The notes below the pieces were generated by a model. That model saw only the letters and a list, made by a program, of their open reading frames with translations. It was not told where the DNA came from and searched no databases. Position numbers and translations under genes: made by a program. Of a stretch of 21,424 nt of DNA, positions 1-6,556 are shown in pieces (within the stretch, counting starts at the first letter, position 1; each line of letters starts with the position of its first letter). Source of the stretch: Betaproteobacteria bacterium. GTDB lineage: Bacteria > Pseudomonadota > Gammaproteobacteria > Burkholderiales > SG8-39. The DNA is taken from assembly GCA_947467405.1 (NCBI GenBank), contig CANIIN010000005.1, forward strand, positions 1 to 21,424. Direction: 5' to 3'.

Positions 1-1098
1 AAGGCAACGCAGCAAGGTTGTCTTGCCAACGCCATTGGGTCCAATAATCGCAATCTTCTCGCCCGCTTCAACAGTGAACTCTACTGCCTTGAACAGCGGT
101 TTGCCGTAGCCCTTCTCCATCGCCGCGACCTCCACCGCAAGACGATGAAGCTTTTCCTTTTCGTCGAAATCGAACCGGATGTATGGATACTGACGACTGG
201 ACGGTTTGACGTCGTCCACCTTCAATTTCTCAATCTGCTTCATGCGCGACGTGGCTTGTCTGGCCTTGGACTTGTTGGCGCGGAAACGCCGCACGAACTC
301 CTCCAGATCGGCGATACGATCCTTGGTCCTCGCGTTGGATGACTCCTGCTGCTGCCTGGCCAGCGTAGAGGCCTCCATGTAGTCGTCGTAGGTTCCGGGA
401 TAGACACGGATCTGGCCATAGTCGACATCGGCCATGTGGGTACAGACACTGTTCAGGAAATGCCGGTCATGCGAAATGATGACCATCGTGCTGGTTCGCC
501 GGTTCAGAATGTCTTCCAGCCAGCGTATCGAGTTGATATCCAGATTGTTGGTGGGTTCGTCAAGCAGCAGGATTTCGGGATCGCCAAAGAGCGCCTGGGC
601 GAGCAGCACGCGCAGTTTCCAGCCCGGCGCCACCTCGCTCATCGGCCCCTGGTGCTGCTCTATCGGCACGCCCAATCCCAGAAGCAGTTCTCCGGCCCGC
701 GCCTCGGCGGTGTAGCCGCCGTATTCCGCGTACTTCGCCTCCAGGTCGGCTGCGCGCATGTAGTCTTCTTCGGAAGACTCCGCATTGGCGTAGATGGCAT
801 CCCTCTCCTCCATCGCCTTCCACATGGCGTCGTGCCCCATCATCACGACCTCGAGGACTCGCCGGTCTTCATAGGCGAACTGATCCTGACGGAGCTTGCC
901 CAGACGCTCACCGGAATCTATCGCGACCGATCCGCCGGATTGCTCAAGGTCCCCCCCCAGTATCTTCATGAACGTCGACTTGCCGCAGCCGTTTGCCCCG
1001 ATCAAACCATAGCGATTTCCTCCGCCAAATTTCACGGAGACATTTTCAAAGAGGGGCTTTGCCCCGAACTGCATGGTGATACCTGATGTGACGATCAT
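1..1098 (-). CDS. ybiT: ABC-F family ATPase, YbiT/EttA-like (C-terminus beyond window)
   Basis: ABC-F proteins are soluble tandem ATPases that bind the ribosomal E site and modulate translation; they do not transport. 366 codons are visible, starting at ATG 1098 (protein MIVTSGITMQFG); the E. coli homologue has 530 residues, so about the last third lies outside the window. The first ATPase domain has Walker A GANGCGKS at residues 34-41, a degenerate signature region (MSEVAPGW, about 153-160), Walker B with EILLLDEPT at 176-183 and the switch histidine at 210. An arginine- and lysine-rich linker follows (about 245-300, the P-site tRNA-interaction motif of this family), then the second Walker A GPNGVGKT at 353-360. 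The near-identity of the first 50 residues to what I know of YbiT makes the subfamily call strong. The frame is intact across an eight-C run near 951-958. It lies 166 bases downstream of rlmB and may have its own promoter. Confidence 0.93.
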   Translation of the reverse strand, partial: MIVTSGITMQFGAKPLFENVSVKFGGGNRYGLIGANGCGKSTFMKILGGDLEQSGGSVAIDSGERLGKLRQDQFAYEDRRVLEVVMMGHDAMWKAMEERDAIYANAESSEEDYMRAADLEAKYAEYGGYTAEARAGELLLGLGVPIEQHQGPMSEVAPGWKLRVLLAQALFGDPEILLLDEPTNNLDINSIRWLEDILNRRTSTMVIISHDRHFLNSVCTHMADVDYGQIRVYPGTYDDYMEASTLARQQQESSNARTKDRIADLEEFVRRFRANKSKARQATSRMKQIEKLKVDDVKPSSRQYPYIRFDFDEKEKLHRLAVEVAAMEKGYGKPLFKAVEFTVEAGEKIAIIGPNGVGKTTLLRCL

Positions 1099-1264
1099 TT
1101 TGTTGCTAACGTGGAATGAGTTTTTGAAAAAGTGCCCTGGCCATCGGCTCGAATTTCAAGGCGATGCAAGACGGGAAGTAGAATAACGCGAGGCGCGAAC
1201 CATACACGAGGGAAACTGCCTGGACAATGCAGCAAACCCGCACGGTCCCGTGCAAGGCGGCTTC
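1099..1264. other. spacer between rlmB and ybiT, possible repeat remnant
   Basis: These 166 bases hold no convincing gene. A short perfect inverted repeat, GCACGG-TC-CCGTGC, lies at 1240-1253, just after the rlmB stop on the minus strand. It is followed on that strand by GGGTTTG and could be a weak terminator. The rest (about 1100-1215) reads open on the minus strand as part of a 95-codon ORF that would run into rlmB in another frame. I do not believe that ORF is a gene, but the segment looks like the kind of dispersed non-coding repeat seen between genes in Rhodocyclales-like genomes; that is an impression, not something the window can prove. No clear promoter for ybiT could be identified. 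Confidence 0.35.
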
Positions 1265-2008
1265 CTATGCTTTTGCAGGACCGCGACGGCGACGGGCCTC
1301 GAACAGGCAAACGCCACTTGCTACGGACACATTCAGACTGGCGACACTGCCCCCCATCGGGATGCGCACCAGCAGGTCGCAACTTTCCCGCGTCAACCTG
1401 CGCATGCCCTCACCTTCGGCCCCGAAAACCCAGGCCGTGGCAGCAGGCCAGTCGGCATCATACAGACCCTGCTCCCCCCGTTCGTCCGTGCCAATGATCC
1501 AGATATCGCGTTCCTTGAGTTCTGCAAGCGTGCGGGCGAGGTTCGTCACCATGAAATAAGGAACAACTTCCGCGGCGCCGCTGGCCACCTTCGAAACCGT
1601 TGCGCCGATTCCCGCCGCACGATCCTTGGGAGCAATCACCGCGTGAACGCCGGCGGCATCGGCCACTCGCAGACACGCCCCCAGGTTATGCGGGTCGGTG
1701 ATCCCGTCCAGCACCAGTAGCAACGGCGGATCGGCTATCCCGTCGAGAAGATCATCCAGACTATTGAAACGCGTGCCGAGCCTGACGTGAGCAATGACCC
1801 CCTGATGCCGACCGCCGTGCAGACCGTCCAACCTCTGCGCGGGCACGCGCAACAAACGCACGCCGGCTTTGTCCGCTGCGACAATGACATCCCTTGCCCG
1901 CGCATCGTCGCGAGCGGAATCCAGATAAATTTCCGTCACGGCGGCCGGGTCCGCACGCAGGCTCGACAGGACGGCGTGAAAGCCTGCTGCTACACGGGTT
2001 CCGCTCAC
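1265..2008 (-). CDS. rlmB: 23S rRNA 2'-O-methyltransferase RlmB (Gm2251), TrmH/SpoU family
   Basis: RlmB uses S-adenosylmethionine to methylate the ribose of G2251 in the 23S rRNA peptidyl-transferase P loop. The 247-residue protein has the usual length (E. coli 243). An N-terminal RNA-substrate domain (about 1-80) is followed by the knotted SPOUT catalytic domain with all three SpoU motifs: DPHNLGACLR at 105-114 with the catalytic Asn and Arg, FGAEGEGMR at 195-203, and IPMGGSVASLNVSVASG at 216-232, which forms the SAM-binding knot. The start is a GTG at 2006-2008 overlapping the rnr stop as GTGA; the initiating codon is therefore non-canonical and the gene is probably translationally coupled to rnr. 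The rnr-rlmB pair is conserved in beta- and gammaproteobacteria. Confidence 0.95.
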   Translation of the reverse strand: MSGTRVAAGFHAVLSSLRADPAAVTEIYLDSARDDARARDVIVAADKAGVRLLRVPAQRLDGLHGGRHQGVIAHVRLGTRFNSLDDLLDGIADPPLLLVLDGITDPHNLGACLRVADAAGVHAVIAPKDRAAGIGATVSKVASGAAEVVPYFMVTNLARTLAELKERDIWIIGTDERGEQGLYDADWPAATAWVFGAEGEGMRRLTRESCDLLVRIPMGGSVASLNVSVASGVCLFEARRRRGPAKA

Positions 2009-4317
2009 CTGGACTTCCTTCGTCGGTAAACCTGCGGTTCCGCTTCACGTTTGCTCGCCGCCGCGTGCCCCACACTCCGGTTGTTACCATCATTGCGAAC
2101 CGAGGGTCTGTCAGTTCCTTCGTCAGCGAGAACGAAATCGATCCGGCTTGTTTCCAGATCGACTCGCGCAATCTTCACGCGGACGCGATCGGAAAGGCGA
2201 TAGCGACGTCCCGTTCGTTCACCAAGCAGTTGATGCTTGGCCGGATCAAACTGGAAATAATCGCTGCCAAGCTCGGATATGTGCACCATTCCTTCGACGT
2301 ACACGCCGTCCAATGCGACAAAAATGCCGAACCCCGCCACGCCTGAAATGGAACCCTCGAACTCCTCGCCGACCCGATTGCGCATGTAATAGCACTTGAG
2401 CCATGACTCGACCTCTCGCGTCGCATCGTCCGCCCGGCGTTCAGTTTGTGAACACTGAATGCCGATATCCTTCCAGTTACCGGGCCGGTATTTTTCGGAT
2501 GAAAGCACGGCCTTGATTGCCCTGTGCACCAGCAGATCCGGGTAGCGCCGGATAGGCGACGTAAAGTGCGCATAGGACTCATACGCAAGGCCGAAATGAC
2601 CCACATTCTCCGGACTGTACTGAGCCTGCTGCAGTGATCTCAGTAAAACCGTTTGCAGCAACTGGATATCAGGGCGATCCTTGATCGAGGACAGCAGCTT
2701 GGCGTAGTCCTTGGCACCAGGGGTATCGCCTCCCTGCAGATGCAGGCCGAATTCCTTGAGGAATTCACGCAGCGCCGCCAGTTTCTCCTCGGTCGGCCCC
2801 TCATGGCAGCGATAAAGGACTGGATGCTCGGCCTGTGCGAGAAAGTCCGATGCGCACACGTTCGCGGCAAGCATGCATTCTTCTATCAACCGATGCGCAT
2901 CGTTTCTGGCCACCGGAACGATGGCGGCTATCTTGCCCTTGTCATCGAAGACGATCTGGGTTTCGACCGTCTCGAAATCAATCGCCCCGCGCTTGGCTCG
3001 CGCCTTGAGCAGCACATGGAACAGTTCGTACAGTGAATGAAGCCTGTCGCCCAAGGCGCCGAGCTTGCGGCCACCTGCGGAATCCGGATCGGAGAGGAAC
3101 TCCCAGACCTGGTTGTACGTGAGCCGGGCCTTGGAATTCATGACGGCGGGATAGAACTTGTACCGTTTGATGTCACCGGTGGGGCTGATGGCCATGTCGC
3201 ACACCATGCAAAGCCTGTCGACTTCGGGATTCAGCGAACAGAGCCCGTTGGAAAGCTTTTCAGGGAGCATGGGAATGACACGTCGCGGGAAATAGACGCT
3301 GTTCCCGCGCTCCCGGGCTTCTGCATCAAGAACGTCACCATCATCCACGTAATGACTGACGTCGGCGATCGCAACGATCAGCCGAAAGCCCTTGCCTTCG
3401 CGCTGCGCCCAGACAGCGTCATCAAAATCACGCGCCGTCTCGCCATCGATGGTGACGAGATCCAGATCACGGATATCCACTCGCCCCTTGATGTCGGATT
3501 TTCGAACCTCGGACGGCAACCTTGATGCGCTCGATTTCGCCTTGGCCGAGAACTCGAAGGGCAAATCGTGCTTGCGCAAGGCAATTTCGATCTCCATTCC
3601 AGGATCAGTGGCCGCGCCGAGAACTTCCACGACCCGGCCGATCGGCTGGCTTTTGGAATCGGGCTGCCCGACCAATTCAACGACGACGACTTCGCCGCTG
3701 TTGGCATTGGCAGTATCAACATGCGGCACCGCGATTTGCTGGCTGATGCGACGATCCGACGGTGTCACGAAAAAGACAGCGTGTTCCTTGTGCAAGGTGC
3801 CGACAATGCGAACATTATTCCGCTCCATCACTTCCACGATGGTAGCTTCACGGCGCCCCCTGCGGTCCACCCCCGCCTCCCTGACCATGACACGATCGCC
3901 ATGCAGCACCCTGCGCATTTCACGGGGATTCAGATACAGGTCGGCGCCGCGCCGCTCCATCTCGCCGTCGGGAACGACGAAGCCGAAACCATCCGGATGC
4001 CCCACAACACGCCCCGCAATCAAATCGAGTTTGCGCGCAACCAGCAGCGCCCCCTTGCGATTCCGCAGCAATTGCCCGGCCCGTTCCATGGCGCCAAGTC
4101 GGCGCACAAAGAGTTCCAGTTCCTTCTTCTTGATACCCAGCATTTTTGCGAGGTCGCGTTCGTCAATGGGAACGCCTTCGCCAGCGAGCACCTCAAGAAT
4201 GTACTCACGGCTTGGAATCGGCTCGTCGTAGCGCTCCATTTCCCGTTTTAGAAAAGGATCGTCTTTCCGATCCCAATTCCGTGTCGGTGAATTTCTTTCA
4301 TCGTGGCTATTCTTCAT
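2005..4317 (-). CDS. rnr: ribonuclease R
   Basis: RNase R is a processive 3'-to-5' exoribonuclease that degrades structured RNA, defective rRNA and tmRNA-tagged messages. From ATG 4317 the product is 770 residues (E. coli 813). In order: a winged-helix segment (about 36-95), two cold-shock domains (about 100-250), the RNB catalytic domain with the aspartate cluster at D291, D297, D299 and D300 (motif TIDGETARDFDDAV), an S1 domain near the C-terminus (motif GFGIFVALDGVYVEGMVH), and a short basic tail rich in Arg and Lys. The open frame extends upstream to 4491, but that extension runs antisense through tRNA-Leu and is not protein-like. The ATG at 4317 has an AGGA about ten bases before it and begins with MKNSHDERNS. 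The gene ends in a GTGA overlap with rlmB. Confidence 0.96.
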   Translation of the reverse strand: MKNSHDERNSPTRNWDRKDDPFLKREMERYDEPIPSREYILEVLAGEGVPIDERDLAKMLGIKKKELELFVRRLGAMERAGQLLRNRKGALLVARKLDLIAGRVVGHPDGFGFVVPDGEMERRGADLYLNPREMRRVLHGDRVMVREAGVDRRGRREATIVEVMERNNVRIVGTLHKEHAVFFVTPSDRRISQQIAVPHVDTANANSGEVVVVELVGQPDSKSQPIGRVVEVLGAATDPGMEIEIALRKHDLPFEFSAKAKSSASRLPSEVRKSDIKGRVDIRDLDLVTIDGETARDFDDAVWAQREGKGFRLIVAIADVSHYVDDGDVLDAEARERGNSVYFPRRVIPMLPEKLSNGLCSLNPEVDRLCMVCDMAISPTGDIKRYKFYPAVMNSKARLTYNQVWEFLSDPDSAGGRKLGALGDRLHSLYELFHVLLKARAKRGAIDFETVETQIVFDDKGKIAAIVPVARNDAHRLIEECMLAANVCASDFLAQAEHPVLYRCHEGPTEEKLAALREFLKEFGLHLQGGDTPGAKDYAKLLSSIKDRPDIQLLQTVLLRSLQQAQYSPENVGHFGLAYESYAHFTSPIRRYPDLLVHRAIKAVLSSEKYRPGNWKDIGIQCSQTERRADDATREVESWLKCYYMRNRVGEEFEGSISGVAGFGIFVALDGVYVEGMVHISELGSDYFQFDPAKHQLLGERTGRRYRLSDRVRVKIARVDLETSRIDFVLADEGTDRPSVRNDGNNRSVGHAAASKREAEPQVYRRRKSR

Positions 4318-4347
4318 TCGCCAATTATCCTGTAAAATACCGGCCGG
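4310..4347 (+). promoter_or_regulatory. candidate tRNA-Leu promoter with GC-rich discriminator
   Basis: TGTAAAAT at 4331-4338 gives a -10 TAAAAT (4333-4338), followed directly by ACCGGCCGG, a GC-rich discriminator of the type found in stringently controlled stable-RNA promoters. The -35 region, TTCTTC at 4310-4315 with a 17-base spacer, is poor. A transcript would begin near 4345 and give a leader of about 20 bases before the tRNA at 4368. The -35 element falls inside the first codons of rnr on the other strand. Confidence 0.45.
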
Positions 4348-4363
4348 TCGTTGATAAACGCAA
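4333..4363 (-). promoter_or_regulatory. candidate rnr promoter
   Basis: On the minus strand TTGCGT (4358-4363) and TATTTT (4333-4338) are separated by 19 bases, upstream of the rnr ATG at 4317. The match is moderate and the spacer long. The -10 hexamer occupies the same bases as the -10 proposed for tRNA-Leu on the other strand. rnr must have a promoter close to here, because its upstream neighbour is an oppositely oriented tRNA gene. Confidence 0.3.
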
Positions 4364-4367
4364 CGAT

Positions 4368-4454
4368 GCCCAGATGGCGGAATTGGTAGACGCACCAGGT
4401 TCAGGTCCTGGCGATCGCAAGATTGTGGGGGTTCGAGTCCCTTTCTGGGCACCA
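4368..4454 (+). tRNA. tRNA-Leu (anticodon CAG)
   Basis: 87 bases including an encoded CCA, the expected length for a class II leucine tRNA. The acceptor stem GCCCAGA (4368-4374) pairs with TCTGGGC (4444-4450); A4451 is the discriminator base, followed by CCA 4452-4454. The D arm contains the GG of TTGGTAGA. The anticodon stem CCAGG/CCTGG (4395-4399 with 4407-4411) encloses the loop TTCAGGT, giving the anticodon CAG at 4402-4404, which reads CUG. A variable arm lies between, and the T loop is GTTCGAGTC. It is the only plus-strand gene in the window and separates the purA-side operon from rnr. Confidence 0.97.
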
Positions 4455-4463
4455 ATGCATGAA

Positions 4464-4488
4464 CGGGGAATCCGGTTCCGGATCCCCG
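4464..4488. terminator. strong hairpin after tRNA-Leu
   Basis: An almost perfect inverted repeat: CGGGG-(A)-ATCC, then a GGTTCC loop, then GGATCCCCG, with one bulged A in the left arm. It starts ten bases after the tRNA CCA. There is no U-tract on either strand, so it may be a processing or protecting stem rather than a classical intrinsic terminator. Confidence 0.45.
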
Positions 4489-4492
4489 CATC

Positions 4493-4519
4493 AGGTCTGA
4501 TTCCTTTTGAAACAGACCT
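4493..4519. terminator. second hairpin in the convergent spacer
   Basis: AGGTCTG (4493-4499) pairs with CAGACCT (4513-4519) around a 13-base loop. A second copy of CAGACCT at 4539-4545 could pair with the same left arm instead. It lies between the ends of tRNA-Leu (plus) and the phosphoribosyltransferase gene (minus) and could end transcription from either side, although no long U-tract follows. Confidence 0.4.
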
Positions 4520-4561
4520 AGGTTCTTAAATTCCCGTGCAGACCTCAGGCCCTCTTCAGAA

Positions 4562-5065
4562 TCAGGGTACGACAGGAATATCTTCGGGTTTCATCAGGTC
4601 ATACTTCTCGAACGGCTGATGAATCCACGGACTTTCGGTCAAGTAGCTGACGTAATAGTCCGGCACGTAGTTGGAACAGGCCTTGTACCAAATGACCGCC
4701 GTCCTGATTTCCCTGATGGCCGGGAAGTCACCGAACAAGTGGCGCTTGACCACATCCAGCGTGATGCCCGAGTCCACTAGATCATCGACCAGCAAAACAC
4801 TGTCTCCGAGCGATGCCGTAGACATGGTCATGTGCCTGGCGACAGTCAACTCACCTCTTTCGCTCCCCGCCTCACCGACATATGACTGGGTCGAGATGAT
4901 GGCGAGCGGCAGCTTGAATATCCGGGACAGTACGTCTCCGATGCGCATCCCGCCACGAGCAATGCAGATAATCTGATTGAATTCCCACTTCGAGTCCCTT
5001 AGCGCAACGGCCAAGCGCTCGATCGACTCATGGTACTGATCCCAAGACACGTTTAAATCGGACAT
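4562..5065 (-). CDS. purine-type phosphoribosyltransferase (COG2236-like)
   Basis: A type I phosphoribosyltransferase of 167 residues that would join a base to PRPP; the base is probably a purine (hypoxanthine, guanine or xanthine), but the sequence does not settle the substrate. The PRPP-binding loop is VLLVDDLVDSGITL at residues 90-103, with the two acidic residues and the D-S-G-x-T phosphate loop. ARGG at 36-39 matches the pyrophosphate-binding loop. The aromatic residue expected near the C-terminus to stack on the base may be W148. I chose ATG 5065 (MSDLNVSWDQ), 19 bases after the purA stop; an in-frame start at 5110 would overlap purA and add a Cys- and Arg-rich stretch unlike the family. 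Its place after purA supports a role in purine salvage. It is the last gene of this unit before the convergent hairpins. Confidence 0.85.
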   Translation of the reverse strand: MSDLNVSWDQYHESIERLAVALRDSKWEFNQIICIARGGMRIGDVLSRIFKLPLAIISTQSYVGEAGSERGELTVARHMTMSTASLGDSVLLVDDLVDSGITLDVVKRHLFGDFPAIREIRTAVIWYKACSNYVPDYYVSYLTESPWIHQPFEKYDLMKPEDIPVVP

Positions 5066-5084
5066 TATGCAACCCCGGACAACG

Positions 5085-6377
5085 TCACGCGAACGGATGA
5101 CGCAGAACAATCGTTTCTTCGCGATCCGGACCGGTGGAAATCATGTCAACAGACACGCCCAGCAACTCCTGAATTCGCTCCAGGTAGTTGCACGCCGCCT
5201 TCGGGAGACCATCATAGCGTTTCACGCCCACGGTACTCTCGTTCCAACCGGGCCAGTCTTCGTAAATCGGCTCGCACCGTGCCGTATCCTCGGCGCCGGC
5301 AGGCAGGAGATCGCTGACCTTCCCATCGATCTTGTAGCCAATGCACACCTTGACCAGTTCCATTCCATCCAGAACATCGAGCTTGGTGACACACAGCCCT
5401 GACACGCCATTGATCTGCACAGCTCTCTTGAGTGCGGCCGCGTCAAACCAGCCACAGCGCCGCGGACGCCCGGTTGTCGCGCCGAATTCATTGCCGCGCG
5501 TACGAAGCATTTCTCCGGTCGCATCTTCAAGTTCGGTAGGAAATGGCCCCGACCCGACGCGCGTGGTGTAGGCCTTGGTAATGCCGAGAACATAGTGAAG
5601 GCTCATCGGTCCGACGCCGGCACCCGCCGACGCAGCACCTGCCACGCAATTGCTCGACGTCACAAATGGATAGGTTCCGTGGTCCACGTCAAGCAGAGTT
5701 CCCTGTGCGCCTTCGAACAGCAGGTTGTGCCCGGCCTTGTTGGCCTCATACAGCGCACGGGGTACATCGGCGACAAAAGGTGTCAACCTGCTCCCCAGCT
5801 GCAGCGCTTCGTCCCTGGTCTTTGCAAAATCCACTGCCGAGGCACCCAGGTACTTGGTCAGCACGAAATTATGATATTCGAGCGATTCTTCCAGCTTGGC
5901 GGAAAATCGCTCCGGCACCAGCAGATCCTGCAAGCGAATGGCTCGACGGGCAACCTTGTCTTCGTATGCAGGGCCGATTCCCCTTCCGGTCGTGCCGATC
6001 TTGCCCTTTCCCTTGCGGGCTTCGCGAGCCACATCAACAGCTGCGTGATACGGCAGAATCAATGGACAGGCCTCGGAAATCAACAGCCGACCCGCGACAT
6101 TCACCCCACCCGCCGCCAGTTCGTCCAATTCCTGAAGCAGCGCCTGCGGCGACAGGACAACGCCATTGCCGATATAGCATATGACGTCTGGACGCAGAAC
6201 TCCTGACGGCACAAGGTGCAGTACGGTCTTCTTGCCTGCAATGACAAGAGTGTGGCCTGCATTGTGTCCGCCCTGAAAGCGAACTACGCCCTGTGCGTGA
6301 TCAGTGAGCCAATCAACAATCTTGCCTTTGCCCTCGTCGCCCCACTGCGTCCCTATGACAACAACATTCTTGGTCAT
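5085..6377 (-). CDS. purA: adenylosuccinate synthetase
   Basis: PurA joins IMP and aspartate using GTP to form adenylosuccinate, the first committed step from IMP to AMP; the enzyme is cytosolic and dimeric. The 430 residues match the family (E. coli 432). Visible motifs are QWGDEGKGK at residues 11-19 (GTP P-loop with catalytic Asp14), NAGHT at 39-43 with the catalytic His42, TTGRGIGPAYEDK (IMP binding), TRVGSGPFPTEL and GATTGRPRRCGWFD in the Asp/GTP region, and VTKLDVLDG (guanine recognition). The ATG at 6377 shares an ATGA with the stop of the small ORF 6374-6556. The ribosome-binding site is weak (GAAGG about 20 bases upstream), so translation may depend on coupling or on a leader. Confidence 0.97.
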   Translation of the reverse strand: MTKNVVVIGTQWGDEGKGKIVDWLTDHAQGVVRFQGGHNAGHTLVIAGKKTVLHLVPSGVLRPDVICYIGNGVVLSPQALLQELDELAAGGVNVAGRLLISEACPLILPYHAAVDVAREARKGKGKIGTTGRGIGPAYEDKVARRAIRLQDLLVPERFSAKLEESLEYHNFVLTKYLGASAVDFAKTRDEALQLGSRLTPFVADVPRALYEANKAGHNLLFEGAQGTLLDVDHGTYPFVTSSNCVAGAASAGAGVGPMSLHYVLGITKAYTTRVGSGPFPTELEDATGEMLRTRGNEFGATTGRPRRCGWFDAAALKRAVQINGVSGLCVTKLDVLDGMELVKVCIGYKIDGKVSDLLPAGAEDTARCEPIYEDWPGWNESTVGVKRYDGLPKAACNYLERIQELLGVSVDMISTGPDREETIVLRHPFA

Positions 6378-6556
6378 CTTGAGTACTTTCGGCCTTCAAT
6401 ATCGTTCAACGCGAAGAACCCCGCCACCAGGGCAAATCCGTCACGTCGCAATATAGACACTGGATTACCCATATGCCCGGTGGATGCCATCTGGCAAAAC
6501 ACAGTCGCGCCTGAGCAGCCCGACCTCGTTGGTGCAATAGCATCAATAGCCATCAT
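6374..6556 (-). CDS. questionable 60-residue ORF between hisZ and purA
   Basis: This reading frame exactly fills the gap between hisZ and purA. Its ATG (6556) overlaps the hisZ stop as ATGA, and its TGA overlaps the purA ATG as ATGA. The product (starting MMAIDAIAPTRSGC, ending IEGRKYSR) has two cysteines and no domain I recognise. It has no clear transmembrane segment, although a mildly hydrophobic FALVAGFFAL stretch lies near residues 41-50. By my count 33 of 60 codons end in G or C, which looks low beside the flanking genes and argues against long-standing coding constraint. It could be a real small coupled gene, or simply an untranslated spacer that happens to stay open. Confidence 0.25.
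   Translation of the reverse strand: MMAIDAIAPTRSGCSGATVFCQMASTGHMGNPVSILRRDGFALVAGFFALNDIEGRKYSR

Noticed and set aside
951..958. Possible frameshift at the run of eight C in ybiT
   Set aside because: The YbiT frame reads through it without a break (KILGGDLEQ), matching the family exactly.
3392..4251. Long plus-strand ORFs of 279 and 227 codons opposite rnr
   Set aside because: Both are antisense shadows of the conserved rnr reading frame in GC-biased DNA; they show no domain and have no promoter or ribosome-binding site.
4318..4491. 58-codon N-terminal extension of rnr
   Set aside because: It runs antisense through the complete tRNA-Leu gene, has no protein-like character, and ATG 4317 gives a normal RNase R N-terminus.
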